NCBI GenBank assembly: GCA_009760855.2
Contig: WPIO01000022.1
Coordinates: 5,252,501 to 5,280,000 of the forward strand
Reading direction: 5' to 3'
Length of the DNA stretch: 27,500 bases
Source: Cristatella mucedo
Lineage: Eukaryota > Bryozoa > Phylactolaemata > Cristatellidae
The translations under genes and the position numbers were made by a program. The notes beneath the pieces were generated by a model. The model searched no databases. It saw nothing but the letters and a program-made list of their open reading frames with translations, and was not told the DNA's origin. How positions within the stretch are numbered: position 1 is the first letter of the stretch; each line of letters opens with the position of its first letter. Positions 20,439 through 27,500 of the stretch are shown in pieces.

Positions 20439-20893
20439 CTTCGGCTGTCACTCCACTAAGCCACATAGAATATGTGGATGCTACGAAAAAGAGTTATCTA
20501 TAGCCCACTCAAAGCCTAAGAGACCTTCAGTATACAGTCGGTAGCCAACAGAGTTAATCTCACGAAACAAAGAGAAAGTGAAAAGCATAGATGAGTTAGG
20601 GGGCAGCTGAGGTAGTGAGCATCTTGGAAGTAGAGAAGAGAAGATGTCGTTGCATAAGAATAGCCGAAGTGACTTCCACAGTCTAGGACCTGCAGAGCAA
20701 AAGCTTCTGTCGCCAACGGTCTTTAAGCAGAGGAATGGAACAGCTAATGTATTGTCCATACAGGACCTGAGTGCACGAGGAGGCTGAGACTGGTGCAGCA
20801 GTTCAGCTAGGTGTGGAGGAGCCAAGCTGTGGCGGGCCTTGTGGGTCAGCATAAGAATTTGATCGACCAGGAACCACCGAATTTCTTCAGCCG
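20433..20893 (-). mobile_element. LINE family B copy 3, diverged subfamily
   Basis: A minus-strand B element, tail to tail with B-2. In element orientation it starts at GAAGAAATTCGGTGGTTCC (near 20893) and ends GCCGAAGATACATATATACA. A 17-nt hairpin CCACATAGAATATGTGG (20461-20477) sits where B-1 and B-2 have their 3' stem-loop. It differs substantially from B-1 and B-2, so it is an older copy or a separate subfamily. Confidence 0.85.
20481..20893 (-). pseudogene. C-terminal coding remnant of LINE B-3
   Basis: Open for about 137 codons to a stop at 20481. Blocks: EEIRWFLVDQ, LMLTHKARHSLAPPHLAELL, LKTVGDRSFCSAGPRLWKSL and the terminal FEWAIDNSFS, the family B C-terminus. Compared with B-1 it lacks about 15 bases after VDQ and further bases before the CSLPQLPPNSS segment, yet the frame is kept throughout. 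The catalytic domain is missing by 5' truncation. Confidence 0.83.
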
Positions 20894-20906
20894 CCATTAC
20901 GAGGGG

Positions 20907-21512
20907 GGCTTACAGTTGGAACAAAACTTTGCTGTTAGGCATGTCTGGCGTGAGTGTCATAGTTGCCACAGCACACCACTTCTTGCCGACTTGCACTCGC
21001 TCCCAGTCAAGCAGGGTATTGACTTCAAGGTTTTTCCCTCACATTTATGTCCCTTCATTCGTAGGCTCCAGTCTACTTGTCAGATCTACTCCCCCACCAG
21101 GCTAGGCATCGTACCAATGCTCAACGCTACCACGTACCAAATCCTTTGGAGACTATGCCTTTAGTGTGTATGCTCCCAAGCCTGGAACTCATTCCCGACT
21201 GACTTCATGACATTCCCTTACTTGCGATATTTAAAAGGGACCTAAAAACGCACCTATTTATCGCAGCATTTAGTGAGTCCGTGTGATTTGTCCTTTGTGT
21301 GCTTGCGTATGCTGACATTGTGCATGCTGCCACTAGCCCTATTTGCATGCTGACCCTGTGCATGTCAGCTACAATTATGCTATGCATGTTATTGACATTA
21401 CGTACACTACTACTAACCATTCCATCATGCTTCCTTTGCAGCAAATGTAAAGTACCTAGAAAGAGATTAAGTTCTCTGAGAGCACTATACAAATGTATTA
21501 TTATTATTATTG
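20907..21512 (+). mobile_element. LINE family A copy 8, 5'-truncated
   Basis: Begins CTTACAGTTGGAACAAAACT (family A QLVQN region), continues through DLHSLPVKQGIDFK, the KAWNS-equivalent CCTGGAACTCATTCCC (21179-21194), a 3' UTR with two GCATGC modules (about 21307-21330 and 21345-21366), the segment GTACCTAGAAAGAGATTAAG and TTCTCTGAGAGCACTATAC, and a (TTA)n tail ending near 21512. Its reading frame is broken in several places. Its 5' end abuts the 5' end of minus-strand B-3 head to head. Confidence 0.88.
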
Positions 21513-21744
21513 TAAGTCTTGCAGCCACATTAATCACAAGCTGCAGTTGCCTAGTGGCTTTTTTGGTGGCCCAGGCGAAATGGAATTGCAATGATATAGC
21601 CGAGACAGAACCAGGGAGCAAGTTAAATTTCTTGCAAGTCACCGTTGTAGACACTCCTTAATCTTAGATAGCGATAGGACGCGCTGACTAGTTTTGCAGG
21701 TAGTCTCCTAAATACATTTTTCAAAATTTAGGCATCTGTCAATT
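21513..21744. other. Unassigned DNA
   Basis: No recognised feature between the A-8 tail and B-4. Confidence 0.4.
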
Positions 21745-21930
21745 AAGATTTTTAGTACGTGCTGTTGGTCGGACAACAGCATCACTTATTAGAAGAGCAA
21801 AGTCTTCCAGTCCAGCCACACCTTTGGGGTATCCTATGAGTAGCCGTTCCGTTTTATCATCGTTAAGTTTAAGGAAATTTGCCGACATCCAGGATCGAAT
21901 GTCTGTAAAGCAAGCAGAGCTGTTGTATCC
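21745..21930 (-). mobile_element. LINE family B copy 4, internal RT fragment
   Basis: Minus-strand family B reverse-transcriptase fragment: FTDIRSWMSANFLKLNDDKT, LLIGYPKGVAGL and RPTARTKNLN are read without a stop. It corresponds to the region just after YADD in B-1 (13325-13500). Both ends of the element are missing. Confidence 0.85.
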
Positions 21931-21944
21931 TTGTCTAAGCAGTC

Positions 21945-22290
21945 CCAAAATTTTGGGACGGTATGTAGCCGGAAGTTTTCAGACTTGGCTGTTGAGTTAA
22001 TCTGTGGTAATCTAGTGAACCGTCACTTTGGAACATGATGCCTAGATTCCATGCATGTGATACAAGATATGTGCTAGCCGAGGACATTTTGACGTTTAAG
22101 CTTTCTAATTTACGAGCATTACTAGGTTTGCCCATAATTAGTCAGTTGGTTTTATCGTCATTCAATTTGAGAGCATTGGTAGCAATCCGGTTGGTGCGAA
22201 TGTCAGTAGTACATGCAGCTAGGGAGTTAAGAGAGTTCACCATGCTGAAAGCTATGGGAATCAAGGTACAGCTGCATGTCATCTGAATAA
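21945..22290 (-). mobile_element. LINE family A copy 9, inverted RT segment
   Basis: Minus-strand family A reverse-transcriptase fragment. In element orientation it starts near a YSDDMQLYL-like catalytic region (around 22255-22285), then shifts frame to SLNSLAACTTDIRTNRIATN, LKLNDDKT with a stop after it, IMGKPSNARKLESLNV and HAWNLGIMFQSDGS. It is followed about 20 bases later by a plus-strand family A tail (22310-22432), suggesting that the two belong to one 5'-inverted insertion. Confidence 0.8.
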
Positions 22291-22309
22291 AAACGAAAGT
22301 GCAGATTGT

Positions 22310-22432
22310 AGAGCTAAGGGATGCTGAGCATGTACATGCTGCTTATGGACATGCTTGACGTTTTTAAAGTACAGATTCTCTGAGGGCGCTTTATCAAGTG
22401 TGTTATTATTATTGTTATTATTATTATTATTA
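22310..22432 (+). mobile_element. LINE family A copy 9, sense 3' tail
   Basis: Plus-strand family A 3' end: remnants of the GCATGC modules (AGCATGTACATGCTGC, GGACATGCTTGACG), then AAAGTACAGATTCTCTGAGG, GCGCTTTATCAAGTGTG and (TTA)n to about 22432. Internally deleted relative to other copies. Confidence 0.82.
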
Positions 22433-22565
22433 GATAAATGGCACTAACGGCAGCCTCGTGGACCCAGGCAAATCAATGTATGAATAGCAAACCAGTGAAT
22501 GATAGAACGATGTAGAATAAGAATATGAAGCTGAACCTTCAGACTGATTTGTCAATGATTTGTCA

Positions 22566-22672
22566 ATGATCTACTCTCCTGCTGCCTACTGCAGGAATTC
22601 TTTCCAGCCGTCCGAAGCAACTTCTTCCATATATACTACTCGTTTGCTCGACTACCCTCCAGACTCAGCTAT
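22566..22672 (+). mobile_element. LINE family B copy 5, left half
   Basis: Plus-strand B fragment matching the 3' coding part of B-1/B-2 (ATCTACTCTCCTGCTGCC... to CCAGACTCAGCTAT). It is interrupted at 22672 by the minus-strand family A element and resumes at 23073. The repeated AGCTAT (22667-22672 and 23073-23078) marks the insertion. Confidence 0.8.
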
Positions 22673-23072
22673 AATAATAAATAATGATAATAATAATGAT
22701 ACACTTGATAAAGCGCTCTCAGAGAACTCAATCTCTTTCTAGGTGCTTTACATTTGCTGCAAAGGGAAACGCGATTGAATGGCTAGTAATATCATGCTTG
22801 AAAAACAACATAAATAACATGGTTAGGGGTGGCATGCACAGGGTCAGCATGCAAGTGTGGTTAGTGGCAGCATTCACAGTGTCAGCACGCATAAGCACAT
22901 AAAGGAAGGATCACAGGGACCTACTAAATTCTATCCTAAATAGGTGCGTTTTTAAGTTCTTTTTAAATGTGGTCAAGTTAGGGGATGTTGTGACGCCAGT
23001 CGTGAGTGAGTTCCAGGCTTTGGGAGCATACGAACTAAATGCACGATCTCCAAAGGATTTGAGGTTTGTACA
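22673..23072 (-). mobile_element. LINE family A copy 10, nested in LINE B-5
   Basis: A 400-bp 5'-truncated minus-strand family A element: AAT-rich tail (22673-22699), the CACTTGATAAAGCGCTCTC segment, GCATGC modules (about 22834-22853 and 22879-22892), and the antisense of the protein terminus (NLKSFGDRAFSSYAPKAWNS and FKKNLKTHLFRIEF are open in that frame). It lies between two pieces of one family B copy, each bordered by AGCTAT, a target-site duplication of at least 6 bp. Confidence 0.9.
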
Positions 23073-23141
23073 AGCTATGCTTCTCACTTTCTCTTTGTTC
23101 CATGAGATTAACTCTGTTGGCTGCCGAAGTCGCACCGAAAG
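23073..23141 (+). mobile_element. LINE family B copy 5, right half
   Basis: Continues the B-5 coding region after the nested A element: AGCTATGCTTCTCACTTTCT through GGCTGCCGAAGTCGCACC, corresponding to the MLPTFSLLRETKSVGYR region. Similarity stops after ACCGAAAG, so the last ~100 bp and the tail of B-5 are lost. Confidence 0.85.
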
Positions 23142-24001
23142 TGAGAAGTTGTTGGCTGGTTCTTCGTGAGCTGGAAGAGTTAATGCCATCAACCAGCTCA
23201 AGACTCAACGTTCGTGGAGGCTCTGGAAGCCAAAGCAGCACAGTATGCAAGTCTGCATTGGCTCATTCGTTCATCCAGCTGGCTGGCCTTGCAGAATGTG
23301 GGCAGCACATCATCTTCTTCTTCTTCTTCTTCAAGCTGGAGGAGGCAGCAGGTTATGACGGATGATCCAGTCAGATGATCTGTAATTCCTCTAGTGATGC
23401 AGGCCGACCAAGGCCGTTCATTCCATCAAGTCACTCGACAACGCACTGTCTGTATCGTGCTATAGGCCAGCCCTGATTAATAGCAGTGTCTATTTTAAGG
23501 GAGGTGCCGACTTGGTCCGTAATCCCGAGGGATAAAAATGAAAAGCGCACACGGCTAACCCATGCACTGGGCGAGTCGTCGAGGTGAACCCATTGCTCTG
23601 GCAGATGCCTCTGTGCACGGGTAGCCCAGCATAGCAACTCCTCTAGTTAGCTTAGATGAAAGTGCTCAGTGAGTGCGTAGTGAGTGGGCAAGCTGGGTTA
23701 AAGAGAATAACTTGTTTGCTGCCACCTGCCTGCTGCTCCTCCCGAGTTTGCATGCCGAAACGGCTCGTTCGGATTCCCCTGACAGCAGTGATGCTTCGAA
23801 AACAGCTTTTTGAGGGCTCTCATTCAAGGGTATTCCATTCATTCAATTCCACTTCCTTAACTCCGAGGCAAAATCGTCTAGAGATATTTAGGCTGCACTT
23901 CCACAGCTGCTCAAGTTGCAGCTTGGTGGTGCTTGCCTTTGCAACAAATTCCTTCGCAACAAATCGAATCCCTGCCAGGTCAGCCACCATTCTAACCTGA
24001 T
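23142..24001. other. Unassigned DNA with a short (TTC)n
   Basis: No gene recognised. A (TTC)n run of about seven units lies at 23312-23332. A minus-strand frame at 23431-23637 (68 codons) and a plus-strand frame at 23656-24000 (114 codons) are open but have no motif I recognise. Confidence 0.35.
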
Positions 24002-24684
24002 CTAACTGACGAATGCCGGCCTGTGCACTCAGGTGCTTACAGCTGGTGCAAAACTTTTCAGCTAGGCTTGTCTGTCATGAATGTCAAATTTGCCAAATCA
24101 CATCACTTCTAGCCGACCAGCACTGGCTCCCAGTCAAGCAGGGCATCGACTTTAAAGTTCTGTCACTCGCTTTTAGGTTCCTTCATTCTCTTGCTACAGC
24201 CTACCTATCAGAACTACTCCCCGGCAGGCTAGGCATCGTACCACCACTTTTCTGAATCAAATCGCTTAGGTACACCTTGCACAAACCTTAATCCTTTGAT
24301 GACCGTGTCTTTAGTTCGTATGTTTCCAAAGCCTGGAACTCACTCCCGACTGACGGCACGACACCCCCTGATTTGACGACATTTGAAAAGAAGCTAAAAA
24401 TGCACCTGTTTATCACGGCATTTATTAGGTCATTGTGATTCGTCTTTTTGGTGCTCATGTGTGCTGACACTGTGCATGCTGCCACTAATCATATTTGCAT
24501 GGAGACCCTGTGCATGTAACCTTTAACCATGTTATGCTTGTTGAAATTGTGCATATTACCACCAACTATTTGATCATGCTTTCTTTACAGCATATGTAAA
24601 GTGCCTTGGTGGAGATTAAGTTCTTGTAGGTCACTATACAAATGCATTATTATTATTATTACTATTGTTATTATTATTATTAAT
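24002..24684 (+). mobile_element. LINE family A copy 11, 5'-truncated
   Basis: Plus-strand family A copy from MPACALRCLQLVQN (24013 on) through QHWLPVKQGIDFKVLSLAF, the AWNSLP-equivalent near 24330-24345, a 3' UTR with GCATGC modules around 24460-24515, the segment AAAGTGCCTTGGTGGAGATT and AAGTTCTTGTAGG, and a TTATTATT tail ending near 24684. Frames are broken after the first ~80 codons. The TCACTATACAAATGCATTAT end groups it with A-8. Confidence 0.88.
24013..24255 (+). pseudogene. Reverse transcriptase C-terminal remnant of LINE A-11
   Basis: About 80 codons open: MPACALRCLQLVQNFSARLV, LADQHWLPVKQGIDFK, VLSLAFRFLHSLATAYL. It matches the region before the GDRAFSSYAPKAWN block of other A copies; a frameshift near 24250 separates the two parts. 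No catalytic residues are present. Confidence 0.82.
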
Positions 24685-25029
24685 ACCTTTGCATTATCAA
24701 GCGGAGCTTGACAGGAGACGTCGAGTACAGAAACAATCCATGGTAAATCCACGATGGCTAGTTGTGCTTTCTCACGTCCAGTTCACTCGCTGGACAAGAT
24801 GAAGGTTAGTCTCTTTTTTACCTGGCAACGACCCATTCTTGTTCCCACAGCTAGCTATGGGTGGTCAAGATCAAGGCCCGTGAGAGTCAAGGGCGTGCCC
24901 GTGCAAAATGCTGCTAGCCCCGGTGCACATGGCTGCTGCAGGGGAGGGTTGCAGCAGCTGCAGAGCAATAGAGCAGTCGAGTTTGGACACGTCCAGAAAA
25001 CAGAGCGACCAGGGTTGTCATGATACAAA
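24685..25029. other. Unassigned DNA
   Basis: A plus-strand frame of 89 codons (24754-25023) is open but unrecognised. No repeat was identified. Confidence 0.35.
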
Positions 25030-25290
25030 ATATAGTTCGCTGCATAGTACCCTAAGAGAACTCAATCTCTATCCAGGCACTTCGAGTATGCCGCCGGGCT
25101 CGAATCCTCGACCTTGGTAATCAAATATTAAATAAGCTGATTTAATTCGCATAGCCGAAGAAGAGCCTTAACAGCTATCACCACTGCTTGCTGGCATTTT
25201 GCTATAAAGGATGGCTCAGCTGTAGGATTCGAACCCACGACATTGGCCGTAATGATCTAGCTCCTTACCTCTGCTATCACAGCCTTATGC
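25030..25290 (-). mobile_element. tRNA-derived SINE copy 3 with two tRNA-like heads
   Basis: On the minus strand two tRNA-like units lie in tandem. The outer (about 25290-25212) has TGATAGCAGAGGTAAGG as an A-box-like region and a perfect B-box GGTTCGAATCC (plus 25225-25235); GTGGG and CCTAC can form a T-stem. The inner has TGGTGATAGCTGTTAAGG (25167-25184) and B-box-like GGATTCGAGCC (25097-25107), with extra AT-rich sequence between. The inner unit runs into AAGTGCCTGGATAGAGATTG and AGTTCTCTTAGGGTACTAT, the family A LINE 3' segment. No coding capacity. Confidence 0.75.
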
Positions 25291-25647
25291 ATTCGCATTG
25301 ATCTCGGTCGTTAAAGGAGAGCACCGCGACCTCTGGGCCAAACCAGAGCAGCATGCTGACCATGGTACGATCTGCACAGCACCGAAGCAGACTCTGAGCC
25401 TGTCGGTCAGCTCGTTTATATGCGATACTGGGACCAACTTTGTAAAAAGCTGCAACGAGCTCGGTTCATGACTGATCAACTGATATTCTACTCTGTCTCT
25501 GACAGCAAGCTGCCTGCTGTACTGGCTGCATTGCTTAGCGGGGAATGTCAAGAAAATACTTATAAAATGTGTCCGACAATCAAATACGTGTTTATGTACA
25601 TTTCGAAAGACAAATATGTTAGAACTGGGATCGGAAGTTCTGATGAC
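25291..25647. other. Unassigned DNA
   Basis: Open on both strands for about 100-160 codons (25285-25767 minus, 25420-25725 plus). The minus frame runs into repeat family C, and neither frame has a recognisable motif. Confidence 0.35.
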
Positions 25648-26222
25648 TTCCACATGAAAGAAAAATCGGTTATTCAAACCACGTCTAAACCGGATGTAAA
25701 CCGGAAGCAACAAATCTACAAATAAAAAATTTACCAATCTCTGCATCATATGCGACTTGTATCCCAACTTGCCGAACCTTGGTAGATCGCTATAGATGCT
25801 TGAAGCTTGCTAAGGAGCATTATTTTGATTTTTATGCAGCTTCATTTCCAGGGTCAGTTGATACCTTGTGAATTAAATAATTCGGCTAATATTTAGTGTA
25901 TCGGAGTGAAATTTGACATACTTTTTTGACACGAGTCCGGAATATTTTTATTTTGGTTTGATACATTTGGTTATATATGTCCACGATTACGGAAATTAAA
26001 GCTCCAGGACGCTTAATGACATATACAGCCAAATGTGTCCAACCGAGATAAAAAAAAAATACTCCACACTAGTGTCAAACAAGCAGAGATGAACTCGCAT
26101 TTCAAATTTCACTACGATATGTCAAGTACTAGCCGAGTTATGGAATTTACAAGGCACCAACTGACCCTGCAAATGAATCTGTATACAAGTCACAAGAATG
26201 CACCCTGTTGACTCCTGCAAGC
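25648..26222 (+). repeat. Dispersed repeat family C, copy 2: long palindrome
   Basis: The left 150 bp match family C copy 1 (AAACCACGTCTAAACCGG, ATGCGACTTGTATCCCAACT). From about 25797 to 26222 the sequence is an imperfect palindrome: the left arm (25797-25981) pairs with the right arm (26018-26222) around a 36-nt loop (25982-26017). Example: GGGTCAGTTGATACCTTGTG in the left arm against the antisense of CAAGGCACCAACTGACCC in the right. The loop is conserved in copy 1. Such a structure fits a hairpin-type MITE or foldback element. Ends and strand are not certain. Confidence 0.8.
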
Positions 26223-26978
26223 AATCCAATAGTCGGTCAGGCTCTTCTGCTGCTACATAAATGGGGCTGTTTGATCAGCCAGCCTTTACTTTTAGCTCTT
26301 TTAGCTCCAGGTTCTTGATCTAAGGGCAAGTTATTCCCACTTCACGAACTAGGTTTGGGTTCACTTCTTTCCGAAATCCGTCCTAATTTAAGCACGGTCA
26401 ATACGTAAGCATCCTATTGCACATTGCTTATGAAACCACAAGTTTGAAGCCATCACTTAGCGGTTTTCATTTCGTAACCTGCTATAATACTATAATCTTT
26501 TATTAGGCTTACCATGTCCACACAATGCTTCGTTCGATTCCTGCCAGTCGATGGAAGCACCAAAGTACTTTGTGCACTTTTTGCAGGGTACGGTGCTTGC
26601 TCAGTTTCTCGAGCCACTGTATGCTATTCTCGTCTAGTTGAGGATGCTGTTGGCGCCCACTCAGTGCAGGGCAGGTGCCCAGAAAGAGGGGGCATAAATT
26701 TCGCACTTCCAAACAACGGATGCGGTTATCCAAGGCCAGGACCAATTACATAATGGTCTGCCAGGATTGGCTCGACTGAGAGAGTGGGAGGCACGAGCTC
26801 GGTGCTTTCGGGAGCAAGAGTGGCAGGGCAGTGTGGCCCGGCCAAAGCCACAGCAGGGACCAGTCAGCTGGTGGATCGGTGTTGCTCTGCAGCTCGGCAG
26901 GTTGCACAGATGGCAATAAACAACAATAAACAAATCGTAGGGCACAAAGTCGTCAAACTCGGCATCCTATCGCAGACG
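26223..26978. other. Unassigned DNA
   Basis: No recognised gene or repeat. Frames of 78-94 codons occur on both strands around 26509-26945 without motifs. Confidence 0.4.
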
Positions 26979-27500
26979 ATAATAATAATAATAATAATAA
27001 TAATATTGCACTTGATAAAGCGCCCTCAGAGAACTTAATCTCTCTCTAGGCGCTTTACATTTGCTGTAAAGTGATACGCAATAGAATAGTAAGTAAAATC
27101 ATGCTTGAAAAACAAACAAAATGAATAACATGGTTAGGGGTTACATGCACAGGGTCAGCATGCAAATGTGGTTAGTGGCAGCATGAACAGTGTCAGCACG
27201 CATAAGCACATCGAGGACGAATCACAAGGACCCACTAAATGCTGTCCTAAATAGGTATGTTTTTAAGTTTCTTTTAAATGTGGTCAGGTCAGGGGATGTT
27301 CTGATGCAGGTCGGGAGGGAGTTCCAGGCTGTGGGAGCATACGAGCTAAATGCACGGTCTCCAAAGGATTTAAGGTTTGGACGAGGTATTTCGAGACTGT
27401 TGGATTCCGAAAAGCGAGTGGTACGATGCTTTGCCTGATGGGGTAGTATATCTGAAAGATAGGCTGGAGCCATAGAATGAAGAGACCTAAAAGTGAGCGA
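26979..27500 (-). mobile_element. LINE family A copy 12, best preserved, cut by window edge
   Basis: A minus-strand element with a clean (AAT)n tail (26979-27004), CACTTGATAAAGCGCCCTC and the rest of the conserved 3' segment, two GCATGC-type modules (27145-27164 and about 27180-27200) and an open reading frame that reaches the right edge of the window. It closely matches A-3 and A-10 but without their frame-breaking deletions, so it is probably the youngest A copy here. Its 5' part is outside the window. Confidence 0.92.
27222..27500 (-). pseudogene. LINE A-12 polyprotein C-terminus (partial)
   Basis: Open from the window edge to a stop at 27222-27224. It reads RSLHSMAPAYLSDILPHQ, NLKSFGDRAFSSYAPTAWN, and LTTFKRNLKTYLFRTAF, ending FSGSL. 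This is the authentic family A C-terminus: the same terminal block occurs, broken, in A-3, A-8, A-10 and A-11. Whether this copy still encodes a full endonuclease/reverse transcriptase cannot be told, since only about 92 codons are inside the window; it is labelled pseudogene as the cautious choice. Confidence 0.75.

Noticed and set aside
23431-23637. Minus-strand frame with PEQWVHLDDSPSAWVSRVRF, looking protein-like
   Set aside because: No splice pair and no recognisable family; only 68 codons.
25212-25290. Functional tRNA gene on the minus strand
   Set aside because: B-box and T-stem are good, but the acceptor stem has mismatches and the A-box/D-arm is short; it also sits directly upstream of a SINE, so a tRNA-derived repeat is more likely.

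Overview
This is eukaryotic, almost certainly metazoan, DNA. Evidence: long simple-sequence tracts, many decayed non-LTR retrotransposons of the L2/CR1 group, tRNA-derived SINEs, a hAT-type MITE, and no bacterial-style gene packing. The species cannot be named from the sequence; an invertebrate is my best guess because L2/CR1-type LINEs with short microsatellite tails are abundant there, but a vertebrate is not excluded. No complete host gene is recognisable. The best host-coding candidate is one 137-nt exon on the minus strand (18731-18867); a weaker one lies at 6455-6558.

Layout. 1-2660: simple repeats (GT)n and (ATGT)n plus unassigned DNA. 2661-2847: a short hAT element whose ends and interior match, from memory, the SPIN ('Space Invaders')/URR1 group known for horizontal transfer. 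3045-4180: dead LINE of family A. 4198-6317: (GA)n, a small C-rich minisatellite, a tRNA-SINE and a ~220-bp (CA)n tract. 6318-11130: mostly unassigned, with one family-A 3' end. 11131-15622: A and B LINE copies and the first copy of a new hairpin repeat (family C). 15623-18730: unassigned DNA, a family-A tail, (GA)/(GACA)n and a second SINE. 18731-18867: candidate exon. 19031-23141: dense LINE graveyard with inverted, nested and 5'-inverted A and B copies. 24002-24684: another A copy. 25030-25290: third SINE with two tRNA-like heads in tandem. 25648-26222: second copy of family C, a ~430-bp palindrome. 26979-27500: best-preserved A copy, running off the window.

How the parts relate. Family A LINEs end in a conserved ~35-nt segment followed by (ATT)n. 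The SINEs carry a tRNA-type Pol III promoter joined to the same segment and an AT-rich tail, the arrangement expected if the SINEs borrow the family A reverse transcriptase. Family B LINEs are distinct: they end in a stem-loop that begins at the stop codon, followed by an (ACATT)n-like tail. Family A was active after at least one B insertion, because an A copy sits inside a B copy flanked by a repeated AGCTAT.
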